NCBI GenBank assembly: GCA_030323885.1
Contig: CM059194.1
Location: forward strand, 28,244,363-28,308,362
Source: Branchipolynoe longqiensis
Taxonomy: Eukaryota; Annelida; Polychaeta; Phyllodocida; Polynoidae
Length of the DNA stretch: 64,000 nt
Direction of reading: 5' to 3'
The notes beneath the pieces were generated by a model. The model saw only the letters and a program-made list of their open reading frames with translations. It was not told the DNA's origin and searched no databases. Positions 31,331 to 41,180 of the stretch are shown here, piece after piece. The stretch's first letter is position 1. Every line of letters starts with the position of its first letter. Made by a program: the position numbers and the translations under genes.

Positions 31331-31520
31331 CTTATATTGAAATGTACGACCACGTGGTTGAACCAACGAGAGAAGCATTGGAGAGAAGACCGTTGAAAAC
31401 TAGTCGCTGAGAACAGGGTTACACTGTATTTACATTGAAATTACTGCAGATGCTGGTTATATGTAGGAGCTCGTTGGCTTTATCTCTAAATATATAACAT
31501 ATAATAAGTGTGTCCCGATA
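31331..31520. other. No feature recognised
   Basis: Short unique-looking interval between the LINE remnant and a TTAA element. Confidence 0.4.
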
Positions 31521-31793
31521 TTAAAACTGCATAGTCCGATGAAAACATCAAACTGTCAAAACCAAAACAATTATTTAGATTTAATTCTATACATTTAACT
31601 TAGATACTGATGCGCTTATTAAACATTTGTTGCCACGTAAAAGGGAATACTGAGTCAATTTAATGGAACGTGTTACCTCAAAACCCCATGATGTCCGATT
31701 TTTGGCAAGATTGCCTAAATTAATTGTGTATGTTTGCATTTCAAATATCTCAAAATTTAGTCATATGAACTGAAAGTTACTTCAAATCAAAGT
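31521..31793. mobile_element. TTAA MITE-like element, right-truncated copy
   Basis: Starts TTAAAACTGCATAGTCCGAT and follows the family interior (AACCAAAACAATTATTTAGA, TTTTGGCAAGATTGCCTAAA) until it is replaced at about 31793 by the Harbinger-associated repeat. Confidence 0.7.
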
Positions 31794-31795
31794 AA

Positions 31796-32226
31796 AGCCC
31801 CAGTCACACCTACCGAGACGAGCCCCAGAATTTTAGTTCCGTGGACTGTCCCTGATAGTCCTGGATAAGCCCTGGTAGTCCTGGATGAGCCCCGGACCAG
31901 AGGCTGGATCACCCCGGACCGAGCTAGATCACCCCCGGACTCCCCGGTGTATCCACAGACTAGACCTGGATCGGTCCGTGACAACTCCGGACTACCGAGG
32001 ATCGACACCGGACCACCCTGGACCAAAACGGACAAGCCCCGATAGGTCCTGGACCACCCCCGGACTCCCCAGTCTTTCCACGGTTTGTACTCGGACTGGG
32101 CCGGACTGGCCACGGACTACTCCGGACAAGCCCTGGACCACCCGCAGACAGCCTGGACCAGCCCTGGTTCAACCTTGGTCCACTCCCGGACTGCCCGGAC
32201 CACCCCAGGACTACTCCCGGAAAGCC
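31796..32226. repeat. Degenerate GGACTNCCCCGGACC tandem repeat
   Basis: About 25 loose copies of a 12- to 18-bp motif (CCGGACTACC, CTGGACCACCC, GGACTCCCCGG). It lies directly upstream of a TATA box and a MADF-type ORF, so it may be the subterminal or promoter region of the Harbinger-like element. Confidence 0.75.
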
Positions 32227-32231
32227 ATGAG

Positions 32232-32239
32232 TATAAAAG
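32232..32239 (+). promoter_or_regulatory. TATA box of the MADF-type gene
   Basis: TATAAAAG, 60 bp upstream of the ATG at 32299. A start site near 32262 (CTCATTTCC) would fit a 30-bp spacing. The match to consensus is perfect, and the position relative to the ORF supports the call. Confidence 0.55.
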
Positions 32240-32298
32240 ACCGTGTGGCGCTGGAGAGCTCATTTCCTAAATCAGCAGCGCCGAGCACACATCGCACC

Positions 32299-33550
32299 AT
32301 GACCAAGCCTACATGAAAGAGAACTGCATCCAAGACAGTTGCTCAGAAGGAGCCTGCCTCACACAAGGTCGCCACAAAAGCGCCACGTCCTGTGACACCA
32401 CCTCCAGGAGTCCCGTTGTCACAGGGGACATCGTCAGTGAGGCTGAAGAAGGTGGACGCTCTTCCTCTCACAAGTGAGTAGCACATCCAGATGTCAGAGT
32501 GGTTATGGTTGCACGACTACATCTATGTGAAAGGATGGAGCGACTGTAAAAGCACTGCTTTAAAGAGATGTGTGTGGGAGAAGAAGGTCAAGGAGATGGG
32601 GTTGGATGACCCGAAACCGCTGATCACCTGGTGTAGTGTATGACCCGGCCAAGCGGGGAAATTGGTCGCATCATCATAAACAACACAGGTCAGACAGAGA
32701 AAAACAACATAACTATCCCTGTAAAATTGTGCATGCTCACACACAATAACCATAGTTAGAAATGTAAAATAAAGTGTCACACAGAGGCAAAGACAAGTGA
32801 ATACCGACCCTCCACAACAAATATGAACACAGGAACCCGAGGTCCGGGTGGAAACTATATATATGCATGCATTGTTGATACCCAGTTCACGATAACTCTC
32901 AAAAATGCGAACGGCTTGTGAAAAGGGAGATGTAGTGTATGTACGGAAACCGAAACCACGCACGGGCTAACCAGCGCCGACTGGGAGGCACCGGTATAAA
33001 GCCATTATGATACTAGACCTCAACGCGTGCAGTCAGTATATAATCACGTCCCGCGGAAGGGAATCCATCACGACATTACACCTGGTATGAGTCAATACGG
33101 ATAAAGGTTGGGAAATTGAGCGATTTGAAGTCTGGTGCTGCAGCGAGGGAGTTATCAGATCAGGACATCTATATCCAGGAGCATTTTGGATTCCTCTGGA
33201 CTCATATGGTGCGGCAGCCGTCTAGATCTGGGGTGACATTGCAGTCCCGGTTGCACGCCCTCAAGGTGGCTTCGATAGCAACAACCACAGGAACAGCTAC
33301 AGCCACAGCAGCAACAGGTGTGACTTCGGGTGGTGGCCCTCTCACCCTACTACAGACGCGCGGTGATGTTGATGACAAAATTCTGACGCCACCCGACCAG
33401 GCTCCACCACCGTCAAGTCAACCACCATCGGCAGCAGTAACACTACCCGCAACTTCGCGCCCTGCAGCCAAGGGCAAGGGCACCCACCGAACACCCAGCA
33501 GCAACACTGATATCGACCAATTGCTGTCATGCCTGCGAGACCAGCAGTAG
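32299..33550 (+). pseudogene. MADF/Myb-like DNA-binding protein of a PIF/Harbinger-type element, broken
   Basis: The frame from ATG 32299 continues after in-frame stops (TGA at 32314-32316, TAG about 32478) into a tryptophan-rich segment (WLWLHDYIYVKGWSDCKSTA then WEKKVKEMGL), which has the spacing of MADF/Myb-SANT-like domains. It is then split by a solo LTR with a CCTGG duplication. The sequence resumes exactly at TGGTATGAGTC (W-Y-E-S) and continues VGKLSDLKSGAAARELSDQDIYIQEHFGFLWTH, the part that follows MADF domains in many such proteins, then a Thr/Ala/Pro-rich tail and a stop at 33550. PIF/Harbinger transposons carry such a protein beside the transposase, and a transposase remnant lies convergently at 34660-35217. 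Both early stops could be C to T changes. Confidence 0.65.
32632..33080. mobile_element. Solo LTR (449 bp) with 5-bp TSD
   Basis: Starts TGTAGTGTATGACCCGG and ends CATCACGACATTACA (TG...CA with short inverted ends TGTA/TACA). It is flanked by CCTGG at 32627-32631 and 33081-33085. Removing it restores the MADF reading frame. An AATAAA occurs on the minus strand and AAATAAAGTGTC on the plus strand, so its orientation is uncertain. Confidence 0.82.
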
Positions 33551-34230
33551 GAGGCTGGGATACTCCATGGCCGTCTGAGCGGGATGCTGCAGTTGCTGAA
33601 AGTGTCGCTGCCGATGCTTTGGGGAATGTGGCTGGGGGGCGATAGCCAAAGAGATCACCCCCTCGCTTCTGGGGGAGTTCTATTCGGAAAGTTTGGCCTT
33701 GGTGATGCAGCTACGCTCCCAGTCACAACAACTATCATGCCAGAAGGAGCCACAGCATCCACAAGCACCTTGTCCAGAGCCTCAAGTACCAGTCCCATTC
33801 CCAGCTTACCCTGTCCCACCAACAGGATTACAACTGGGAGGCTCGGAAGTTGTCTGGGCGACTCCCCGCCCCGGCCCTTTCACCAGTGAAAGATGGCACA
33901 GCTCCGAGGTGTGTGACCCGATAGAGTGGAGCAGAACGGCTCACGGACGCCTATCCAGCACACCAGCAAGCAGTGTGGGAAACATCACGGGCCTGTCCGA
34001 TCTCAGCGTTACCACATTAATGGCTGGGATGGGACATGACCCGAAGCAGCCTCTGTGAGGTGGACTTGCTGAACATTGGGAACATTGGGACGCGAGTGAC
34101 TGGAAAACCATGGGTCGCCCATGGCCATCCAACATGCCAGTGTCGAAAAAATCACCGGGCTCTCGGATCTCAGCGGTACCATGAGGGTTGGGATGCGACC
34201 GGATCCAGATGTGCACACTCTGTGATTGTA
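33551..34230 (+). pseudogene. Remnant coding sequence downstream of the MADF ORF
   Basis: Frames shift several times but pieces read as protein-like sequence: SERDAAVAESVA, then AKEITPSLLGEFYSESLALVMQL, then a Pro-rich stretch. Around 33960-34210 a segment (GGGCCTGTCCGATCTCAGCG) is partially duplicated as GGGCTCTCGGATCTCAGCGG. Probably the decayed C-terminal part of the same protein. No domain recognised. Confidence 0.35.
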
Positions 34231-34634
34231 CACTAAACATTGTGATAATTCAGTTGTGATGTAAACGGTGAACTGAACTTCTGTATATTGTATTATAGAG
34301 TTATGATGTCAATCGTGAACTGAACTTCTGGACATATTTATGGAATTATTATGCGTGAGTGATTGTGAAGGTGATCGTGACCAGAGTTGTGATTGTGTAT
34401 AGTATACTATTATCACTTGTTGAAAATAAAAATATCAATAATATGAAACGTTAACTAAATTGTGTTTGCTACAATCTATGTTTACACTTTAGTCCATTTA
34501 GTTGATAGTCACTTGTAATAAAGGTAAAAGTTATCTGAAATTAAGTAATAACTATTTAACAAATAAATGTCCCCCCCTTTTCCCCCCCTTTAGCACAGGA
34601 AATAAGTAAAGCTCTTATAACAATAATCAATCAA
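34231..34634. other. AT-rich spacer between convergent element genes
   Basis: No ORF. A short tandem motif TGTGAT..AACTGAACTTCTG occurs twice (34268 and 34318) and a C-rich run (CCCCCCCTTTTCCCCCCC) at 34570. Confidence 0.5.
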
Positions 34635-34659
34635 TCAATAGTTCCATCCTCTAGTCGAG

Positions 34660-35217
34660 GGTTGGATGCAATGGTTCTCCACTTGTCCCGATGTTGTGCT
34701 GTTCTGATAGACTGTGAATAATTCAAGCCTGTCCACTGTGTTCCCACATGTGCCGTAGATGCCGGCGAGAGGATTGTTCAGTCTCCAGGCTCCAGGAACA
34801 ATGTTGTTCTGTAGTTGGAGCTTGGATGACCTCCTCGGCATACTTTGCAATTATAGCTTCACACACATCAGGAACGTCAAGCGAGATGGTGTTGTGCGGA
34901 ACTCGGAAACCGTACATGAGTTAATGATAGATGTCACCAGAGGGTAGGTATCGCAGAGTGAATGACAGTTTCATACCGTAGAAGGTGTCCATCTTCTTGA
35001 TTCTGGAAAGGATGCGAAGGAAAACCTCCTTGAACATACCCGGATCCATGTGGAGAAAGTTTCTGTAGGCTCGAACATCTTCGATACGTAACTCTTGCAT
35101 TAAATTTGCGAACTGCCCAAACTCCATTCTTCTCTCCAACCATGGTCGAACCCACAGACTTCTTCTCTGTTTTCTCTTAAGTCTTCTGTGGATTAGCGGA
35201 ACTTGCAACATAATCAT
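34660..35217 (-). pseudogene. PIF/Harbinger-like transposase, N-terminal half, broken
   Basis: Minus-strand frame from 35217: basic start (RRLKRKQRRSLWVRPWLERR), then EFGQFANLMQELRIEDVRAYRNFLHMDPGMFKEVF and SFTLRYLPSGDIYH, a stop (TAA at 34921-34923), then in the same frame MYGFRVPHNTISLDVPDVCEAI. This order (WVRPW, RNF.RM, L..LA.G, FRV..NTIS) matches the N-terminal region of animal Harbinger transposases, as in HARBI1. The reading shifts frame near 34850, where WRLNNPLAGIYG may be the rest of the W..P...GAIDG block with its first catalytic aspartate lost. The catalytic DDE half is otherwise missing. Confidence 0.72.
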
Positions 35218-35527
35218 GTTGTTAACATGCTGTCATTGATGTAGCTGTACTTGGCAGTTCAGCAGCTGAATTTGATGCCTGTGCTGCCTCATGCAGGCAT
35301 CCATGATGTGCACCCTGTGAGATTTAGGCAGGAAGTGATGCATGAAGTGAACTTGTGCCTGATATATATATACTAAATGCCGCTGATCCGGGAGAAGGCT
35401 TCGTCGCACAGAGGTCGAAACTGGTCAATGTGCTCTAGAGGCATTGTTAAATAAAACAGGCTTTACGTTTTTTGGTCAATGATTCACTGCATCCATGTAC
35501 ACCGAGTTCGGTTTCGACAGCTTTATT
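35218..35527. other. Spacer, no feature recognised
   Basis: Possible subterminal part of the Harbinger-like element, but no terminus matching the left side was found. Confidence 0.35.
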
Positions 35528-35808
35528 GGAGTAAACTACAGCCTAGCAACACATCACATCAGGACAAGCACCGCCTGGTGACAGTACGCGCTGTCATGCC
35601 AGCTTTATAGTGCTGCCGACCTATTGGGATACAGAATTGGGGAAGAAAATTGCATAATATCCCACTCAGTCACATGATCCTGACTCAACCACGCATTTCT
35701 CTATCCTAGTAATACTGAGGGCCAGAAGGATGTGTATACATCCTGCAAGCCTTGGGTTCGACTCGGCCGGGGATTGAGCCCATGACATCCCACACGAGAA
35801 GTTGGCAT
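35528..35808 (-). repeat. SINE-A, minus strand, degraded
   Basis: CTAGCAACACATCACATCAG, then AGCTTTATAGTGCTGCC, ATCCCACTCAGTCACATGAT and CGACTCGGCCGGGGATTGAG in SINE-A order, with the head weakly conserved. Confidence 0.65.
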
Positions 35809-35877
35809 CCTACGTGAACATCTACTCCGGCTTAAAATAGTAGTTTGATTGCTGTTAATTGTAAACCAACTTCTGAA

Positions 35878-36297
35878 ATTACTGCATAGTCCGAAAAGGC
35901 ATTAGAATTGTCAAAATAAAAATGAATATTTAAAATTGATTTTACATATGTAACTTAGATACTTTGTTTAACTACCCCCCCCCCCCCTCAACACAAAGAG
36001 TAGACATTGGCTATTGGGGGGAAACTTAGATACAGAAACACTTATTATACACTTCGCGTCACATAGAAGGAATGCTGAGTCAATTTAATTAAACCTGTTA
36101 CTGCAGAAGCCTATGGTGTCAGAGTTTTGGCACGCTTGCCAACATTAATTGGTTGCACTTGAAATAAGTCAAAAGTTAGCCATTTAATATCAATTACTTC
36201 AAACTAAAGTAGGGTAGAATATAACAATCAACTTAATATATTGATCCCAGAAAAATTACAGAATTTCAAAACCATTGGACTATGTAACTTTAAAGTC
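35878..36297. mobile_element. TTAA MITE-like element with a nested 65-bp insertion
   Basis: From TACTGCATAGTCCGAAAAGG to GGACTATGTAACTTTAA, the family consensus order. At 35964-36030 it is interrupted by a short C-run element with an 11-bp duplication (next entry). A further partial copy follows at 36320-36415. Confidence 0.7.
35966..36020. mobile_element. Tiny C-tract insertion with 11-bp target duplication
   Basis: Sequence TTTGTTTAACTACC then C-run, then CAACACAAAGAGTAGACATT and GGCTATTGGGGGGA. It is flanked on both sides by AACTTAGATAC inside the TTAA element, which is continuous in sister copies. A second copy lies at 60548-60632. Confidence 0.65.
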
Positions 36298-36432
36298 ACA
36301 CAGCACGTTGAAAGCAAACATCCACTTTAAAAAAACCAAAACACTCGTTTAGATTTGATCCTACATATTCAATGTAGGTACACCTATTAAACATTACAAT
36401 ATCGGCACACAGTTTTATCCGCTATATTACGA

Positions 36433-37010
36433 TTGTTTGATTAGTGGTTTCTTTATGTAGTGTCGGCAGCATGAGCCATATTCACAGCGAGAACTGTTTG
36501 TTTTATAATCAAACCATTGTTTTTACGTGTAAAAACACACAATATATTATGTGTCAATAGACACTCATGAATTGGAAAAACTCACAATCATTTAATTTGT
36601 GCTCAAGGTAAATACAATTCTAGATGAAGTATTATTCATTGTATGGAATTTGTTTAATAATCGATATGAGGTGGTACAAACCAGCTGTCCTCAAAAAGGC
36701 TAAAATATTTTCTTGTTTTACTTCAGTAAAAAAGGGCATGCATGCTGTTTGCAACAAAACATTGTTGGCGCAGGGCCATAAAATCAACACAGTTTAATCA
36801 AATATGTTTTAATGTCAGTCCCCACTCTGCGGCAGTCCGTTCACAGAGGGGGTAATTCTATGGAGTGTGTTGTTCGGGTGTTCATCCCATTCAATCTGCC
36901 ATAGGTTCCAGATTTATTTTTGAATGGTAGGTTTCAGATTACAGTGGGGAATATGGCAGTGTTCCCAAGAAGCCGTGGCCGCTTGATGTGGGCTTTATTA
37001 TGCGCAGCTC
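36433..37010 (-). mobile_element. LINE copy 2 (3' part, degraded)
   Basis: Aligns by eye to 18033-18700 and 47373-48060: TAGTGTCGGCAGCATGAGCC, CAATAGACACTCATGAATTG, ATATGAGGTGGTACAAACCA, CTCAAAAAGGCTAAAATATT, TTCATCCCATTCAATCTGCC. Coding content is lost. It is the oldest-looking of the three copies. Confidence 0.7.
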
Positions 37011-37102
37011 AGAGGGGCTTTTCCTTTTTTTGCGTACATTACTTGATTAAGGACGGGAACTTTGAGTCGCAGACAATTGGCTTTCCTCATTCAACTGCTA
37101 CT

Positions 37103-37168
37103 CGTTGCCCTATCCTAGTAATTTCAAGTGGCAGGCTAGGTAGCAACAAGTATCAATTTTTAAGTCAT
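37103..37168 (-). repeat. SINE-A fragment
   Basis: TTGCCCTATCCTAGTAATTT to TCAATTTTTAAGTCATTG, the reverse-strand region between the central block and the head. It is cut by the LTR beginning at 37169. Confidence 0.7.
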
Positions 37169-37283
37169 TGTGTAAAATATTCTGAGGGGGTAAATGGAAA
37201 TCCTCTATTAAAATTATGTGTGCCTGGCCAAGATTGTGTGTATATGTATGTTGTGTATATATATATATATATATATATTATAC

Positions 37284-37336
<53 letters not shown>

Positions 37337-37746
37337 ATTGGCCCATGCTTGAGGGCAGGTAATGATAGAATTAGGGATGATTGGCAGGTCTGCGTGAGTG
37401 CCCTCAGGGCCTGGCTCTCTGCTGAGGTAAGGGTCAATGCACACAGGGGTCAGGGTTGGTGGTGGCCACAGGTCAACCAGCTCTGGTGGTGGACAGACCA
37501 CTGGTGGTCATGGTAACCAGGAATGCTGAGTCCCTATTGGAGGAACTGGGAATTCTGCTTCCCTATTGGTTGAATGAATGGCATGATCCTATACCAAGAA
37601 TCCATGTACTATATATAATAAACAAGATGGGCTTTGACCCTCTCTTACACTCTTACTTTTGCTTTACTTTCTCTCTTTCTCTCAGTCTGTATTGTTTTTC
37701 ACTTTAGCCTACCTACATAGTCACAGACTCGAAAACTGACCCTACA
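37169..37746 (+). mobile_element. 5' LTR of gypsy-2 (LTR family L2, copy 1)
   Basis: Starts TGTAAAATATTCTGAGG and ends CTGACCCTACA. It contains a (TA)n expansion (37253-37334), TGGTGGACAGACCACTGGTG, CCCTATTGGTTGAATG boxes, ATAATAAACAAGATGGGC (poly(A) signal) and a pyrimidine tract. It is followed by AAACTGGTGACCATGACG, a plausible primer-binding region, and then by gag. Related copies: 46659-47157 (minus), 47220-49184 (split), 50324-59765 (split). Confidence 0.75.
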
Positions 37747-38173
37747 AAACTGGTGACCATGACGATTTTCAGCACATGGTGTTGATCTGAATTAAAGCAG
37801 CTGGTAGGGGTGCTGGGGTGGTGTATTGTGTAAGTAGTGCTTTTTCTTGCTTCTTTGGCTCTGTGGGGGTTCAAATTTATTATTATAAAATTGAGTTGTC
37901 GATGACTTTTCTGACAGTTTTCGATATTTTGCAAGGTATGCTAGGCTTTCCCTTATAGTAGTTCTGCAACGTGCCATGATAGAAGCATCGCGTCACCGGC
38001 AAAATATATTTTGTATTAAGAAGGACTACTTTCAGCTGCTTTAACCTTACCACAGAGGGGGTCGTAGTAATACAATACACAACTTTTTCTCTACTCTTTT
38101 CCTACTTTCAGACAAATCTATACTTGATCTTCAATTCTGCTAATCTTTTTCTACCACCATATACAATAGCACA

Positions 38174-38977
38174 GTGAATATGCCACTGATGCGTTTGATG
38201 GAGGATTCTTTATGTGGCGACCTTACTCACTGGTTTAAAGGTGAGTGTACCATGGGCAACTTTTCAAGTGAAACGCAGGAGAGAGAAGCATGGGCGAAGT
38301 TTATGGCTTTAAAGCTAGGTACTCTTAAGGAAGAGCAGGAGGAGAGGTTAGAGCAGATTAGGGAGAGGAGAGACATGAGAGAGCAGAGGGAAGAGCGCAG
38401 GGAAGCATCAGAATTAATGGAGGAGAGAGAGAGGGAGATGAATTGTCGGTATTTGAAAGCAAATGGGAAATCTGTACCCTTTTTAGAAGGGTTGGATAGA
38501 GGTGCTCTACACAATTGGATGTATTTAATTGAGCAAATTGGTACTCTTTCTGGGGTTTCTGACCTTGACATTATAGGGTTTGCTTTATCTAATGTGAAAG
38601 GTACTTTGCATGAGGTACTTTTCACTGCCTTTCAGCATGAAAACGCAAAATCCTTGAACCAAATTTAGGATGTCATTGCATATACCCTATTGTCTGCTGA
38701 AGAACGTTCACATTTGAAGGGAATTGTTCTATCTACGAAACAGGAAGAGGGTGAGACAGTAGCAGCATACTGTCAGCACTTTAAGGCAGCAGCAGCTAAG
38801 AGCTGGGATTTGACGAATGCAGTATTGGATACTGATACATTCGAGATCCTACTGTCTAGGTTTCTGGATTCATTATTAGACGACAATACCATGTGGTACG
38901 TGGAGACTAACTGACCCAAAACAATGGTAAGTGACAGGTCTGTAAGTAGACAGCATAGACATGCTGTGGCACATAAT
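38174..38977 (+). pseudogene. gypsy-2 gag, 5' part (interrupted by the YR element)
   Basis: The frame from ATG 38174 gives an N-terminal segment rich in Arg/Glu (a coiled coil at about residues 45-95: EEQEERLEQIRERRDMREQ), then FLEGLDRGALHNWMYLIEQI and VKGTLHEVLFTAF, as in Ty3/gypsy capsid regions. Stops occur at 38666-38668 and 38912-38914, but the frame continues past both to HAVAHN at 38977. There it meets the insertion and resumes in frame at 43497 (GRLAICEEID). The multiple stops show it is dead. Confidence 0.6.
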
Positions 38978-39346
38978 TTACATACGGGAACAAGCTGGAG
39001 ACAAGACAGAGATGGAGATAACAAACATTTACTGGAGAACATAACCTGCAGGCAGGTCGGTCTTGGCTGGAGAACATATCGGTATCGTGTATCGTGTATC
39101 GTGTCATGAGTTAAATGACAATGATGTTATTGAGGTATCGTATAGAGTACCAGCAAGGTTAAATGATGTCATGATACGTGTCAGCCATATCAAACAAATG
39201 ATTAGTGATTAGAGATGAGACTAGTTAAATGTTGTTATGTTGTGAGGAAATGGAAAGGTCAGGAAAGAGATGAGAGAGAAGAACTAGCACGGAACCAGTA
39301 GCCCTCAACCCCTACCCCTTACCTCCTTCATCATCGGGTGGGTGGG
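38978..39346 (-). repeat. Split direct repeat B, terminal copy
   Basis: Starts TTACATACGGGAACAAGCTG. About 330 bp match 39502-39835, including GTATCGTGTATCGTGTATCG and GATGAGACTAGTTAAATG. The last 37 bp differ. Confidence 0.85.
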
Positions 39347-39501
39347 TGAAGCGACTTGCAAGGAGAAAGACCGGCGTGAAAGTGAAGTGCGAGTCAGGAG
39401 TCAGTGATGAGGAAATAGGGCAAGAAAGTAGTGCCGAGAGAAAGTAGTGCATGTGTTCCCGCCAGTAAATTATCCATGTTGACAGTGCCAACATGCGTAA
39501 T
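39347..39501 (-). repeat. Split direct repeat A, internal copy
   Basis: 155 bp, nearly identical to 43342-43496 (one difference seen, GATGAGG versus GACGAGG). Begins TGAAGCGACTTGCAAGGAG and ends AACATGCGTAAT on the plus strand. Confidence 0.88.
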
Positions 39502-39835
39502 TTACATACGGGAACAAACTGGAGACAAGACAGAGATGGAGATAACACAAATTTACTGGAGAACATAACCTGCAGGCAGGTCGGTCTTGGCTGGAGAACA
39601 TATCGGTATCGTGTATCGTGTATCGTGTCATGAGTTAAATGACAATGATGTTATTGAGGTATCGCATAGAGTACCAGCAAGGTTAAATGATGTCATGATA
39701 CATGCCAGCCATATCAAACAAATGATTAGTGATTAGAGATGAGACTAGTTAAATGTTGTTATGTTGTGAGGAAATGGAAAGGTCAGGAAAGAGATGAGAG
39801 AGAAGAACTAGCACGGAACCAGCAGCCCTCAACCC
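39502..39835 (-). repeat. Split direct repeat B, internal copy, plus degraded extra copy
   Basis: Matches 38978-39310. A more diverged further copy of its distal part and of the recombinase 3' end lies at 39836-40130 (markers ATGAGACTAGTTAAATGTTG at 40013 and CAGCAGCCCTCAACCC at 40101). Confidence 0.8.
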
Positions 39836-40149
39836 AAAATAGAGGCGAGGGCTGATGGTACCGCAGAAAGTACTGTCTGCGGAAGGTAGGGTAACACAGC
39901 ATCACTACTCCACGGGCCTGCTTATTTTATCGAGGTATGGTATAGAGTACCAGATGTGTTAAGTGATATCATGATAAGTGTCAGTCATATCGGACATTGA
40001 TTAGTAATTAGAGATGAGACTAGTTAAATGTTGTTATGTTGTCAGGAAATGCTATGGTCCAGAAAGAGATGAGGGGAAAAAAACCTAGCCGAGAAAACCA
40101 GCAGCCCTCAACCCAAAATAATGGCGAGGGCTGCTGGTGCTGAAGAGAA

Positions 40150-41180
40150 TAACGTCTTCGGGCAGTAGGCTGTAACAGCATCACTGCTCCAGGGCCCCGC
40201 TTCTTTTATCGCACTAAGTGATACACCTGCTGTTACGCAGGCCTGCACTTCGCCGTTTCGAAGGCTATGCAGAGTAAATGGGCGTTCAGGCCCAAACAGC
40301 AGATTACCAGAAGCACAAGGACTTTTGTTAGAGACACTGATGTCAATAGTTCACCTGATGGCAGGAGGAACGCCAGACCGGTCAGAGCAGGATTAGAGAA
40401 GTTTTTATGCCTCACCCATGCACTAACAGGGCAACATTATGAGGATGGTAGTCTTGGGAGAAGATAACTAAGCGGAGGTTGTGAGGTAGTGTGAGTCTTT
40501 GAGGAAATAACTGAGACTTGAAGTCCCTGGTTAGTAAGAACAATATCAGCAGCTCGAATGGTATGTGGGCCAATCAAGTTAGCGGATGGTATCGTGACAT
40601 TACTCTGTCGAGATAATGTAAAGTAGATTATCAAGAAAGCAGAGACATATACAAATGATTGCTCATTAACTGCCATCAAGTATGAAATTATCATCTTAAG
40701 CTCGCTAGGAGTGAGAGGAGATGGTCGGGCTGTAATGTGAGTTGAATTTTTTTAGAATTCCTTTCTTTAGGATAGTCACATGATAGGCTTCAAAGTTATT
40801 GACTTCAGCAAGGGCCTGAATACAGGTTTTGGCTCGAGTAAGGTAATTGGCTACCGATCCTGGGGATCTGAGAAATGAGTTAAGGAACATTACATATGAC
40901 AAGATGTGATAGAGCGAAGGCCTCAACATGTCGACGGGATGCTTCATGCAAAATCTTTCATATGTTTGAAGGTGGAGGCGTTTGTTTGCCCAGGTGCCGC
41001 TAGACTGGGCCTCTGTCAATGCAGCAACTAGCTGGAGATGGTGACTCAAGCTGTCGCCTTTCGCAACGTGTTGCATCTTGCCCGCTATGCTCTGGAGTTG
41101 CTTCTTCGAAGCAACCTGTTTGTCTTTCCAAGCCCGACAGTCAGTGAGGACTTCTGCAAGCTTCTCTTCTGAAATAGTAG
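40150..41180 (-). pseudogene. Tyrosine recombinase (with RT/RNase H connection), frameshifted
   Basis: Minus strand from about 41180: EEKLAEVLTDCRAWKDKQVA then KKQLQSIAGKMQHVAK, the RT/RNase H connection seen in DIRS-like elements. A core-binding-like helical region follows (GTWANKRLHLQTYERFC to ILKKGILKKF) and, after a -1/+1 shift near 40700, the catalytic part: TLSRQSNV (first Arg), DIVLTNQGLQVSVISSKT (Lys region), then after a further shift at about 40270 HSLRNG (His-x-x-Arg) and GPWSSDAVTAYC (Tyr). All catalytic motif positions are still recognisable, but two frameshifts and a stop near 40434 make it inactive. Its 3' end lies next to the B repeat. Confidence 0.75.

Noticed and set aside
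39349..39496. A-repeat interpreted as gypsy gag sequence duplicated by an insertion
   Set aside because: Excising the entire 38978-43496 segment rejoins gag in frame, so the A repeat belongs to the inserted YR element. The A-B-A-B order supports this.
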